NCBI GenBank assembly: GCA_014695295.1
Contig: JACJNY010000062.1
Location: forward strand, 1-60,274
Length of the DNA: 60,274 bases
Reading direction: 5' to 3'
From: Microcoleus sp. FACHB-61
Lineage (GTDB): Bacteria > Cyanobacteriota > Cyanobacteriia > Cyanobacteriales > Microcoleaceae
Shown here: positions 18,234 to 28,600 of the stretch, piece after piece
Layout of the letters: each line of letters begins with the position of its first letter
How positions within the stretch are numbered: the first letter of the stretch is position 1
The notes under the pieces: generated by a model
Told to the model about the DNA's origin: nothing
The model's database searches: none
What the model saw: the letters and a program-made list of their open reading frames with translations, nothing else
Translations under genes and position numbers: made by a program

Positions 18234-18261
18234 CCTCAGGCTTGCGGGTCTGAGGTTTTTT
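18234..18261 (+). terminator. Terminator-like hairpin downstream of gltA
   Basis: CCTCAGG...CTGAGG stem directly followed by TTTTTT. It lies 180 bases after the gltA stop and insulates gltA from the sacsin-like pair. A GTAGG..GCGCGCGCACCCTAC palindrome follows at about 18287-18312. Confidence 0.65.
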
Positions 18262-18404
18262 ATTGCAATATTACGAATATATTTCGGTAGGTTGCTGCGC
18301 GCGCACCCTACTTGTATTTACGCTTCGCTTGTATAGTATTAGGTACAAAGTGAAGATGCGCGATCGCATTTAAATACCTCCCGCTTTTAGTCGTCAGAAC
18401 ATCT

Positions 18405-21400
18405 ATGTCTTACAGCAACAGCGAAATTGAGGGCAAGTCTTTCTATCAATCCGAACCATTGATCGCCCGCTTGAGAGGGATTATCCGAGATTACCCCGAA
18501 GGCGTTGGCATTATTAAAGAGTTGATCCAAAATGCTGACGACGCTAAAGCAACGCGGGTAGAAATTACTCTTGATTGGCGCCACCATCCGGTCAAACAAT
18601 TGCCTGACGATCGTATGGTACTGCTAATGGGGCCGGCGATGTTAGTCTACAACGATCGCGTGTTTGCAGATAAAGATTTTGAGAGCATTCGCAGTCTGGG
18701 ACAAAGCGAAAAAGCGCGAGATTTGCAGAAAACGGGTAGATTTGGTGTAGGGTTTAATGCAATATATCACGTTACAGATTATCCGAGTTTCGTATCGCGC
18801 GATCGCATCATCTTTTTTGACCCTCACGGTGCAGCTATTCCCGGCACTTCCCGACAAGAACCCGGGCGCGAGTGGAATTTAGCAGACGCTAAATGGTACG
18901 AACAATATCCCGATTTTATGCAAGTCTACGCCGCGGGAGGATTGCCATTAGGAGATACAAATTTTCAAGGCACTTTGTTTCGCTTGCCTTTTAGAACCGC
19001 AGAACACGCTAAAAATAGCGAAATTCGCAAACAAGCTTTTACCGAATCCAACGTCAAGGAACTACTAGACGAACTGATTAATTCAGGTGAAGAACTGCTG
19101 CTATTTCTGAAATCTGTTCAGGAAATTAGAGTTTACGAAATTCCCGCCAACAGTCAAGAAACTAGGCAAGAAATTCTGGCGATAGTTACCCAAAACCAGC
19201 AAGAAGTACGAGAAGCGCGGCAACAACTCCTTGATGCAATTCCCAAGACACCAGACAAATTGCTGGAATTGTGCCACAAAAATCCAGCAGGTTTAATATC
19301 AGTTTCTTACCGCCAAGAGATAGAAACGATTAGCGGGAATCGGAATACCAAATCAACTTGGAGAACAGTAAGTTTAATTCGCACAGATGAAGGCGGCGAG
19401 TTGGCAAAAGTCATAGAAGCAATGTACGAAAGCCAAGAAAAAGTCTTGCCTTGGGCGGGCGCTGCTGCTAGGATTAATGCTGTTAGTACCGAGGGGAATC
19501 CTCAACCTGTGGGCGGGAAAGTTTACTGTTTTTTGCCACTTCCCCTGGAAACAGGACTGCCCGTTCATATCAACGGTTTTTTTAATTTAAATAGTTCGCG
19601 GGACAACCTCAGCAGCGACAGCGGACAAACTGGAAAAGATAGACCGAGATCTATTTGGAACCAACTACTCGCGCAGCACGTTTTGTCCCACGCTTATGCT
19701 AACTTAATTGTTGATTTAGTGCAAGATATTGGCAGGTATCAGACAGAGGAATTTTATAAATTTTGGCCTGTTAGCAAAATTACTGTCAGTAAAGTTCTAG
19801 AAGAACTGCACCGCTTTGTAATCGAGTTATTATATCATAAAAAAGTTGTGCGATCCGCTGTAGAACACGCTGTAACAGAACGTCTATCCAGCAGCGTGGT
19901 AGTGATGTCGCAAACAAGATGGGTGACGCCTCCGACAGTCAGAAATCTACCTTCTAAAAAGTTGTGGGACAAATTATTAGAACCGCTGCGCGCCGACAAT
20001 ATCGACATTCCCGAACCGCCATTGCCAGAGTCAATTTTGGTGGCTTTCAAAGATTCAGGTTTGCCCTTGCAAACATTCACTGCGGCGAACTTGCGAAAGC
20101 ACTTAACCGAAAATAAACAGCTTGGTGTGCCTTTGCAAAATGCACCGAAACCCAGCTTGCAAAATAGACAGTGGATTGCGAATATGCTGCGTTATTGCAT
20201 CAGCGACAATCACCGAGATTTGCGCGGTTTGCCGTTAGCCCTTCTCGCTAATAATACTTTACAAGTATTTGGTTACAACCCGATAGGAACTGTTTACATT
20301 TCAGAGGATACAGCAAGGCAGATATTTGCCAATCATTTAGAATGGTTTTTGCACCGAGATTTAACCAATGTATTGCCTCCACATAACATGATTGGCGTTT
20401 CAGAGATGAAGGCTGCAGAAGTAGCGAGGAAATTGGTTCACGTAATTGGTTCAACGCAGTCAGAATGTGATTGGCAAGCTGATGCACCCCATCCACCCAA
20501 TGCAGAGTGGTTGACTCTCGTATACAGGTATTTTTTCAATATATCGCTTAGATATCTGTCGCAAGAAACAGTCGATGAATTGAAGAAAGTTCCGCTGGTT
20601 CCGGGAAATGATAATAAGCTTTACAAAGGAGGAAAACTTGACACTCCTTTGTTGTGCGGCGATAATATTGCAGGGGAAATGATCGAAGCTGTACAGTATT
20701 TTGGGGTGACGCTCGTCAAAGCAACGGTAAAACTTGAAAGTGCGATCGCACAATTTGCCCAACGACACAAAAATCAGTTAATTTCGTTTGTCGTTGGCCC
20801 AGATGTCCTAGATACAGTATCTTCGCGCTACGCCCGAGGTTTGCCACCCTACCACCAAAAGCACTATACATCTCTTCTAAACTTCCTGGCCAATTCAGAG
20901 CCAACAAATTACAACCAAGATAGCCTCAAGAAGCTGCGTCAACTTCCCATTTACCCCACAACTTCCAACGAAATAGTTTCCCTCAACGATGAAAATGTCT
21001 ACCTTCCTGGCGGCGGATACGAACCGCCAGAAATTGCAGGTACGTTGAGGCTTTTACGCCTAGAACAAAACCGGGAATGGCTGCGGCTATTCCAATTTTT
21101 GCAAGTTCCGGTACTGAATCGCGCTAGACTAATTCGCGAGTGCTTGTTGCCTGAGTATGCGTCGTTTGCCCCGGAAGAACAATTAATGGCGCTGGCGTGG
21201 ATTCGAGATCATCTGAGTGAAGCTTGCAAAGAACTAGAAAAGGGAGGAGAGGATGCTTCCTCATTCAAGGAAGAGCTTAAAAAGGCGCGTTTGGTACGCT
21301 GTAGCGATCGCAGATTACGATCTGCCGAATTAGTTTACACTCCTGAAAATCAAGTAATCCGCAACATTCTCGGAAATTTAGCAGCTATTCCAGACATGGA

Positions 21401-21923
21401 ATTTTACTCGCAGGACGATCTACTCTGGCTCGATTTTTTCGAGGGTTTGGGTATGCGAAGAACATTGAGCGCAGATGACATTGTAGCTTGTGTTGACCAT
21501 CTAATTCAAACCGCAAATCGTTCAGGCGCAGGTGCAGTAACCGATGCTTCCATTGCTGTTTTTAACTACATCGTTGATAATGACAATTGGGATGAACTAA
21601 AATATACCAAAATTGCCAATACCAACAAAACACTACCTGAAACACTCGCAGATAAACCTTGGCTTCCTGTCGAGCAAAATCCTCAGAATTTAAGCCAATA
21701 TCCCGCCGCTGCGATACCTGAACCGAGGCTGTATCGTGCTAAAGATGTCTGTTTCATTCAAGATGTTCGCTTAGTTGCTAGCCAAAAATTCTTATTTGCA
21801 CGCCCTCAGCGCGACTTGCTGAAGCCCGAAATAAGAACTGCACTTGGTTTTCAGCCTGTAGATACCACTACAGTTATCGACCACTTTGATACACTAATCA
21901 AAACTTGGGAAAATGACAGTTGA
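18405..21923 (+). CDS. Sacsin-like HSP90-type ATPase protein, N-terminal part
   Basis: A 1172-residue cytoplasmic protein (no signal or membrane segment). Residues 10-250 form a sacsin/HSP90-type GHKL ATPase: E39-L-I-Q-N43-A-D-D46 (N-box with Mg-binding Asn) and GRFGVGFNAIYHVTD at about 110-124 (glycine-rich ATP lid), followed by PVHINGFFNLNSSRDNL near 390. The rest is long helical-repeat sequence like the SIRPT repeats of sacsin, ending in LGFQPVDTTTVIDHFDTLIK. It overlaps the next gene by 11 bases in a different frame, and the next gene reads like its natural continuation. Chaperone-like ATPase activity follows from the family; the cellular role in bacteria is not established. The start is the first ATG and lacks a good Shine-Dalgarno. 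Confidence 0.85.
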   Translation: MSYSNSEIEGKSFYQSEPLIARLRGIIRDYPEGVGIIKELIQNADDAKATRVEITLDWRHHPVKQLPDDRMVLLMGPAMLVYNDRVFADKDFESIRSLGQSEKARDLQKTGRFGVGFNAIYHVTDYPSFVSRDRIIFFDPHGAAIPGTSRQEPGREWNLADAKWYEQYPDFMQVYAAGGLPLGDTNFQGTLFRLPFRTAEHAKNSEIRKQAFTESNVKELLDELINSGEELLLFLKSVQEIRVYEIPANSQETRQEILAIVTQNQQEVREARQQLLDAIPKTPDKLLELCHKNPAGLISVSYRQEIETISGNRNTKSTWRTVSLIRTDEGGELAKVIEAMYESQEKVLPWAGAAARINAVSTEGNPQPVGGKVYCFLPLPLETGLPVHINGFFNLNSSRDNLSSDSGQTGKDRPRSIWNQLLAQHVLSHAYANLIVDLVQDIGRYQTEEFYKFWPVSKITVSKVLEELHRFVIELLYHKKVVRSAVEHAVTERLSSSVVVMSQTRWVTPPTVRNLPSKKLWDKLLEPLRADNIDIPEPPLPESILVAFKDSGLPLQTFTAANLRKHLTENKQLGVPLQNAPKPSLQNRQWIANMLRYCISDNHRDLRGLPLALLANNTLQVFGYNPIGTVYISEDTARQIFANHLEWFLHRDLTNVLPPHNMIGVSEMKAAEVARKLVHVIGSTQSECDWQADAPHPPNAEWLTLVYRYFFNISLRYLSQETVDELKKVPLVPGNDNKLYKGGKLDTPLLCGDNIAGEMIEAVQYFGVTLVKATVKLESAIAQFAQRHKNQLISFVVGPDVLDTVSSRYARGLPPYHQKHYTSLLNFLANSEPTNYNQDSLKKLRQLPIYPTTSNEIVSLNDENVYLPGGGYEPPEIAGTLRLLRLEQNREWLRLFQFLQVPVLNRARLIRECLLPEYASFAPEEQLMALAWIRDHLSEACKELEKGGEDASSFKEELKKARLVRCSDRRLRSAELVYTPENQVIRNILGNLAAIPDMEFYSQDDLLWLDFFEGLGMRRTLSADDIVACVDHLIQTANRSGAGAVTDASIAVFNYIVDNDNWDELKYTKIANTNKTLPETLADKPWLPVEQNPQNLSQYPAAAIPEPRLYRAKDVCFIQDVRLVASQKFLFARPQRDLLKPEIRTALGFQPVDTTTVIDHFDTLIKTWENDS

Positions 21924-23085
21924 AATCACGACATCCGACGATATAAACGCACAGTTACAATCAGTAAAGGCAATTTACAAGTATCTCGATGATACTTTCA
22001 TAAAAGGCAGTATTTCCAGCGAACAACGCCAGCAAATTCAAGAGCGTTTTGCTCACCGTCAATGTCTGTGGGATGAGTCTAGAGGTAAGTTTTGGCGGCC
22101 CAAATACGCTTTTTTGGATGACGTGCCTTTTTTTGGCAACCGCCGCACAACTATAGCGGTTTCTAATCCATTTTCCGAAGTTTATCAGCTTTTAGGGCAA
22201 AGGATATCGCCCGTTGTGCAAGATTACCTAGATTTTCTGGAAGAATTAGCAGCAGAGTACAGCAACACACCTTTAAACGCAGCAGATGAAAACTCTGCGA
22301 TCGAGGTCATCGGCCGCCTAGAATCTCAACAGTCATTAGAAGGCTGCACAGTTAAAAACCCACCGATTCTTACTGCTAGCATCACACTTGCTCCCGCCTG
22401 TCAAGTTCTCATCTCCGACGCACCTTGGCGCAAAGATTACATTGATCCCAACCGCATACTGCACCCGCAAATCTCTCCAAAATTTGCCACATCTGCGGGA
22501 AGTCTTTCTTTATTAAAAGATGTGATAGAACGTCCGACAACGGTCAAAAATGCTCTAAATACTAAAAGTAATGATTGGTGTCTAGAATGGCAAAATACGC
22601 TTAATTCCCCAGAATTTATATCTGGTTTAAAGCGGTTAATTTTCCACGAGCGCGACTCTGAACCCATACTAGATATCATCTGGATTGAAAAAGCTAAAGT
22701 TTTGCCAGCTAGTCAAATTTATGTAGATTTATTGTGGAAAGGTGAAACCAAAATCGCGTCATCTATACCGGGAACTCAATATTTTGAGGAGTTTAATAAA
22801 ATATTTCATATTATCAGTAGCAGTAGCAGATATATTATGCTCTGCTATTTAGCAGAGTGTATTAACGCTCGACTCGGGGAATATGCAGTGCAAAATCTGC
22901 TGCCGCTAGCTAGCATTCTGGATGCTGAGCCGAGCAATATTAATGCTTTGCTAAATGAGTTGCGAATTAGGTCTTTACCGGGCGATTTGTCTTCCGTCAC
23001 CGCAGCTAATTTAGAAATTACATTTCCTGCAAAAGAAAGCGGCGAGCGAAAGGGCGATAACTCAATTTATTGGGGCGCATTTTGA
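21913..23085 (+). CDS. Sacsin-like C-terminal part or translationally coupled partner
   Basis: A 390-residue protein starting at an ATG inside the last 11 bases of the sacsin-like gene (ATGACAGTTGA), frame +1 to it. No enzyme motif recognised. It opens with SVKAIYKYLDDTFI, then CLWDESRGKFWRPKYAFLDDVPFFGNRR. In sacsin-type repeats, a statement of the type 'LGF.P..T.VI.HL..L' is followed by such an 'IY.YL' helix and a 'W....FW.P...' segment, so these residues fit directly after the end of the upstream ORF. Either an ancestral single chain was split and is now made as two coupled subunits, or a +1 frameshift restores one chain. The DUF3883 nuclease-like tail often found on bacterial relatives is not seen. 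Confidence 0.7.
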   Translation: MTVEITTSDDINAQLQSVKAIYKYLDDTFIKGSISSEQRQQIQERFAHRQCLWDESRGKFWRPKYAFLDDVPFFGNRRTTIAVSNPFSEVYQLLGQRISPVVQDYLDFLEELAAEYSNTPLNAADENSAIEVIGRLESQQSLEGCTVKNPPILTASITLAPACQVLISDAPWRKDYIDPNRILHPQISPKFATSAGSLSLLKDVIERPTTVKNALNTKSNDWCLEWQNTLNSPEFISGLKRLIFHERDSEPILDIIWIEKAKVLPASQIYVDLLWKGETKIASSIPGTQYFEEFNKIFHIISSSSRYIMLCYLAECINARLGEYAVQNLLPLASILDAEPSNINALLNELRIRSLPGDLSSVTAANLEITFPAKESGERKGDNSIYWGAF

Positions 23086-23150
23086 GCGAAGATAATGAGC
23101 ATTATTATCGGCTCTGTAAGGTGCGAATTGCGCACCCTACCAGCCTCTAT

Positions 23151-23206
23151 TCTTCAGTCCGCGCAGGCGGACTTCGTTTGTATAGACGCGGTTTCAACCG
23201 CCGAAT
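23151..23206. repeat. Dispersed palindromic repeat (GTCCGC family), copy 2
   Basis: AGTCCGCGCAGGCGGACTTC hairpin followed by GCGGTTTCAACCGC, closely matching 2551-2607. It separates the convergent sacsin-like and agrE genes. A GTGCGAATTGCGCAC palindrome (other family) lies just before it at 23121-23135. Confidence 0.7.
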
Positions 23207-25321
23207 CTAAACAGATTGAGTTACATGATGGCGGCTAGTCAATTTATCCAATTGATTCACCAACAAACTCAGGAACAATCCCACATCGGTAACAACTCCA
23301 GTAGACTCGATCGAACCCCGATCGCTCAATTTCGTCACCACCGCCGGATTAATGTCCACACAGACCATCTTCACACCCGCCGGCGTCATATTTCCCACAC
23401 CAATTGAGTGCAGCATAGACGACAGCATTAACACCATATCCGCACCGCGCAGCAGTTCGGTATATTCTTCTTGAGCCTTAACTAAATCCATTTGGGTGTC
23501 GGGAAGCGGCCCGTCATCGCGGATCGAACCGGCAAGAGAAAAGGGTATATTGTTCTTCACGCACTCGTACATCACACCGTTAGTAACCAAGCCTGCTTCA
23601 ACAGCTTTTGCAATACTCCCGTAACGCCGCACAGTGTTAATTATTTTCAAGTGATGTCGGTGTCCGCCGCGCACAGCAACACCGCGTTTCATGTCAACCC
23701 CTAAAGAGGTTCCCATATTCGATTGTTCCATGTCGTGAACCGCGATCGCATTTCCACCTAACAGCGCTTGCACGTAACCTTCGCGAATCAAATGCGCTAA
23801 ATGTTCGCCACCGCCGGTGTGGATAACAACAGGCCCCGCCGTAACTACAACTTTGCCACCGCGATCGCGAATTTGGCGCAATTCCCACGCTACTTGTTCC
23901 ACCACCAATTCTACGCGGCGCTCGCTAGAAACGCTGCCGGACATAAAGCTGAATTCTTGAGAATTTCGCTGTTCCCGCGATTCTGTTTTGCGGATGGTGC
24001 GGATGCCTACCACATCAACAACGACTTTTTCTCCTACTTTTAAATCGCGCAATAATTTGCATTTAGCCACTGGGCCTTCTGCCGTGTCTGTAATAGCTAC
24101 TGCTCCATCCATCCGCTGATTTTGTACCTTCACCCACTGGTTATTTACCCGCACTTCCGTGGGATAAATCGTACTCACATAAAAGTCGTCGGGGCCGACG
24201 CCATCTTGCACTACTGGTTCTAAAATAGCGTCGCAAATCTCTTGCGGCGGGGGCACTGCACCCAAGTCAATCAGCAGTCCCATGATTTCTTCCATCACAT
24301 CGTGGGAAGGAGCCGAAACTTTAACGTCCGCAGATGATGTGCTTTGCCGCTGCTCTCCTAAATTGAAATTGAGCACTTGGAAACTGCCGCCGTTTTCGAT
24401 AATTAAGTCTAAAGCGCGACTGATTAAACCCGCATCGAGGAGGTGGCCGTCCATGCGAATTGTGCGGCTTTCTACCATCACGTTTGCCGATCGATCTTCT
24501 TGCACCGGTTCCGTTACCCGCAGCGTCAAACACTTACAGGCGCCGCCCGCTTTCAGAAATTCGGTCATCGGCGTTTCAATTACTTGAAAACCGGCCTGAG
24601 TAATGCGCGTTTTCAAGGCTTCGCTAACCTTGTTCATTACCACAACTTTGTCAATATTGACTGCATTGCAGGCAAAATTGGCGGCATCGGCTTCTTCAAT
24701 GGCAATGCGTTTTTCCGGCGCAACTCGCATTTCAATTAAGCGGTTGGAATACGAGTCAAATGCTGCTGGATAGTAGAGCAAATAGCCACCTGTCAGGGGA
24801 CAAAAACAGGTGTCTAGGTGATAGAAACGTTCGTCTACTAAACGCAGCGAAAGCACTTCAATGTTGAGCCATTTTGCTAGTAACGGGTGCGAGTCGAGTT
24901 CGGAACGGAATCCGTATCCGGCCCACAACCAGCGTCCTTCGCGATCGAGCAAAGCATCGCCAGCGCCCTCAAACGGCAAGTCTTTCGGGAGTTCGTGCAC
25001 GGTGAAACCTTTGCTTTCAAACCATGCTTTGAAATAGGGTTCTTCGCCTTGGCGTTCTTTGTGATAGAAACGGCTGAGGACGAAGGTATTGCCTAAAAGT
25101 AAGCCTGCGTTGGCGGTGAAAACCATATCCGGCCAGCCTTTTTCGGGCGGTACGAGGTCTACAACGGCGTTGTCTTTGAGGACGTGGTAAAGTTTTTCCC
25201 ACTGTTCGACGGCGCGATCGCGCGATGATTTGTGGACATTTCCCTCCATCCACGGATTAATCACGTAGTCTACATCGTAGTGGTCGGGAGCGCACATGAG
25301 GAAGCGAATTGAGTCAGTCAT
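23207..25321 (-). CDS. agrE: Bifunctional arginine dihydrolase / ornithine cyclodeaminase-like (AgrE/ArgZ)
   Basis: A 704-residue enzyme. The N-terminal guanidine-modifying domain (about 1-270) hydrolyses arginine to ornithine, CO2 and ammonia. Its catalytic residues are visible: FTAN71 region, E118-G-A-G-D122, H168-L-D170 and the nucleophile C264 in GGACKCLTL. The C-terminal part (about 280-700) is the LOR/SDH-type ornithine cyclodeaminase-like domain, with a glycine-rich nucleotide site (VVVTAGPVVIHTGGGEHLAHL) and a second Rossmann-like stretch. In cyanobacteria this enzyme (AgrE in Anabaena, ArgZ in Synechocystis) drives nitrogen release from cyanophycin-derived arginine, giving ornithine then proline. 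Stands alone with a 370-base leader. argG, the synthetic side, is 5 kb away. Confidence 0.93.
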   Translation of the reverse strand: MTDSIRFLMCAPDHYDVDYVINPWMEGNVHKSSRDRAVEQWEKLYHVLKDNAVVDLVPPEKGWPDMVFTANAGLLLGNTFVLSRFYHKERQGEEPYFKAWFESKGFTVHELPKDLPFEGAGDALLDREGRWLWAGYGFRSELDSHPLLAKWLNIEVLSLRLVDERFYHLDTCFCPLTGGYLLYYPAAFDSYSNRLIEMRVAPEKRIAIEEADAANFACNAVNIDKVVVMNKVSEALKTRITQAGFQVIETPMTEFLKAGGACKCLTLRVTEPVQEDRSANVMVESRTIRMDGHLLDAGLISRALDLIIENGGSFQVLNFNLGEQRQSTSSADVKVSAPSHDVMEEIMGLLIDLGAVPPPQEICDAILEPVVQDGVGPDDFYVSTIYPTEVRVNNQWVKVQNQRMDGAVAITDTAEGPVAKCKLLRDLKVGEKVVVDVVGIRTIRKTESREQRNSQEFSFMSGSVSSERRVELVVEQVAWELRQIRDRGGKVVVTAGPVVIHTGGGEHLAHLIREGYVQALLGGNAIAVHDMEQSNMGTSLGVDMKRGVAVRGGHRHHLKIINTVRRYGSIAKAVEAGLVTNGVMYECVKNNIPFSLAGSIRDDGPLPDTQMDLVKAQEEYTELLRGADMVLMLSSMLHSIGVGNMTPAGVKMVCVDINPAVVTKLSDRGSIESTGVVTDVGLFLSLLVNQLDKLTSRHHVTQSV

Positions 25322-25698
25322 AATTCAGTAAAAATGTGGTAGAAGCTACAGCAGACGTATGTTGACAGAGTTTGTATAAGAGCAACTGTAATATCCACTA
25401 CTAATTGTAGCAGCGGAACGTCTGGAGCCTTAAAAGGGTAACTTTTTATTATATCACGCTTAGGATGAAATTACACTAAATCACAGACCGTTCGCAGGAA
25501 ATACGGGAGAAAATTTCAGGTTATGACGCACCCTACAATAGGTTCAGATAGACGATTAATATGATCTCCGTTGAATTGCCCCCAATCTGAAGGTAAGGGC
25601 CGGTTTAAGCTCGTCTCTAGCTTATATTATAGATTGTTGGTGAACCCGCCCCTACAAGAATTATGGTTAATTTACGGGACATGATATAACAGCTTATC
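25322..25698. other. Intergenic region with dispersed repeat
   Basis: Promoter region of agrE on the minus strand. Around 25600-25660 lies a repeat with GGTGAACCCGCC preceded by TTATATTATAGATTGTT; a related element in the other orientation is at 37070-37135. No gene or known riboswitch recognised. Confidence 0.5.
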
Positions 25699-28600
25699 CT
25701 AACTTTTAACTTTCAACTTTTGCGAAATCGGCAGTTCGATCGCAAATTCAGTTCCCCGGCCAAATTCTGAATGACACTCCAACTTACCGCCGTGGGTATC
25801 TTTCACAATTTGGTAACTAATTGACAACCCCAAACCAGGACCCCTTCCCACAGGTTTTGTAGTAAAAAACGGGTCAAAAATCCTTGACTGAACTTCGGGA
25901 CGGATACCGGGTCCGCTGTCAGAAATCCGCACACACACTTGATTTTCTCTGCTGACTTCCGTAGTAATGCGAATCTGGTTAACTTTGCAAGTACAGTTTG
26001 CTGATGACTCTTCCACAGCGTCGATCGCATTCGACAGTAAATTCATAAATACCTGGTTTAATTGAGCCGGATAACACTCGACTTTTGGCAGTTTGCCATA
26101 ATTTTTAATAACTTGAATTTCCCCACGTTTTACCTGTGACTGCAATCGGTGCTGCAAAAGCACCAAAGTGCTCTCTATCCCTTCATGAATGTCTATTACT
26201 TTGCGAGCTGTTTCGTCGAGTCTCGAAAAGTTTCGCAAAGACAGCACTATCTGCTTAATTCGGTTAGCACCTTCTTCCATTGAAGCCAGAATTTTCGGAA
26301 AATCCTCAGCGATAAAATCTACTTCGATCTCTGCCAATTCTTCGTCAATTTCGGCAACTGGCTGGGGATAGTGTTGCTGGTAGAAATAGATCAATTTTAC
26401 CAAATCGCGAGCGTACTGTGCGGCGGGAAGAATATTGCCGTAGATGAAGTTGACGGGGTTATTAATTTCGTGGGCCACTCCCGCTACCATTTGCCCGATA
26501 CTTGACATTTTCTCGGCTTGAATGAGCTGGGATTGAGCCTTTTTTAAGTCTTCCAAAGTTTGTTCTAACTGTTGCGCTTTTTCTCGTTCTCGCTGTTCGC
26601 TAAATTGCAAATCTGCTTCGGCTTGTTTGCGATCGCTAATATCGATATGCGTGCCCGTCATCCGCAAAGGATTTCCCGAAGCGTCGCGTTCCATCACCTT
26701 CGCTTGAGCGAAAATCCACTTCCACTCGCCGGATTTTGTCAGCATCCGAAATTCTTTTTCGTAAGTTAGCTCTTTGCCATCTAAGTGAGCATTTATCGCT
26801 GCTGTAACCGAGCCAAAATCCTCTGGATGTAGCAGTTTCTCCCACGATGCGGAACTATTTTCTACCTCCTCTGCTTCATATCCCAGCATCGTTTTCCACC
26901 GCGAATTAAAATAGACTTCTCCCGTGGCAAGATTCCAATCCCACAATCCCATCGCACTGCCTTCAAATGCCAAATAAAAACGTTCTTCGCTGATTTGCAA
27001 AGCTGCTTCGGCTTGTTTTCGCTCGCTAATATCCATGACTGTTCCAAACAGTTTGATTACTTCTTGCGTTTCGTTAAAAACAGCTTCTCCCCTTGCTTCT
27101 ACGTATAGGATTTGACCGCTGGGATGCAAAAATCGGAACTCTTTTTTGTAGGGAATTCCTTGTGAAATAGCGAGGATGACAGTGTATTGGAACAAGTTTC
27201 TGTCGTCGGGATGACACATCTGTAAAACTTGGGCAGATGTCGGTTCAGGTGCGGTTGAGTCAAGACCAAAAATGCGGAATACTTCTTCTGACCAACTACT
27301 TTTATTCGTGACGACATCAAATTCCCAACTGCCGATATGGGCAATTTTCTGGGCTGCTGCTAGACTAGCTTCGCTGTGTTGAAGTTTAAGTCGCTGTTGT
27401 TTATCTTGTTCGAGAAGATTGGCTTGAGCTCTCGCAATTCCCATTTGTGCGGCCACAGCTTTCAATAATCTGATCTCATCTTGCGTCCAGTGGCGGGGGC
27501 TATCGTACTGGTGCAAGCATATCATTCCGTTAGCTTTTCCCTGGTAGGAAGTACGGATGGATATCATCGACTTCAAACCTATTTGAGAACACAAATCTCT
27601 GACATTTTCTAGTAGCGGTTCGGCAAAAACATCGTCATAAACTACAGCTTGATCTTGGTACAATATAAACTGAACGTGAGGATTGCCCTGTACAGGAATT
27701 TCTATATCTAAAAGCGATTGGGATGCGGTTTTTCTGTACTCAGCCACATTAGATATGCGGGGAATTGGGTGTTCTGTGTAGGTGTGAATCAAGCAGCAAT
27801 CGGCATTAAAAATTCGACCTATTTGGGCGGCCGCTGTTTGAAAAACTTGATCCGGATTTAAGCTGTAGCGAATTTCGAGAGTAATTGTTTCTAGCAGAAA
27901 TCTTTGCTTGATTTGCCGTTCCAAAGCAGCTAAAGCTGTTTTAAGTTCGAGTTCTGCTTGTTTGCGATCGCTAATTTCAGCAGCAGTTCCCAGAATTTTC
28001 CAAGGTTTGCCCTCCGCTGTCCTGGCAAAGACGCTCTCCCGGCTCAAAAACCAGCGATACTCACCATTCTTGTGCTGTAGGCGGTATTCAAAATCAAAGC
28101 TTTCGCCATCTTTTGCTGTCTCAAATTTTTTTCTTTGTTCTAAGAATGCAGGGAGATCGTCAGGGTGTATTAACTTAGGAATAAATGTGGCTGCCATTTG
28201 CTGTATTTCTTCAAACGTGTAGCCAATATCGCTATAAATTTCGCGGTTGATATAGAGACTTTTCTCTTCTATTAAATCGTAAACGTACAATAGATTAGGA
28301 TTCGTTTTAATTACTGCCGACAGCCAGTGCTGGCTTTCTCGTAGTTGTGCTTCGATCCGCTTGCGTTCTTCTATTTCAGCTTCTAGCAGCGCATTTTTTG
28401 CTAAAAGTTCCTTAGAAAGCCGACTGAGCAGCAGTTGATTTTCTACACGAGCCACAACTTCTTCTATTTGAAACGGTTTAGTAATGTAGTCTACCGCCCC
28501 CAGCGAAAAACCTTTGACTTTATCAAATACTTCATTTAAAGAGCTGATAAAAATCACAGGAATATCTTTTGTTTGCGGACAAGCTTTTAGCTGTTCGCAG

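Noticed and set aside
21895..21925. -1 slippery heptamer at the sacsin-like junction
   Set aside because: The second ORF is in the +1 frame relative to the first, and no X XXY YYZ heptamer is in the right register; ATG-in-overlap coupling explains the layout more simply.
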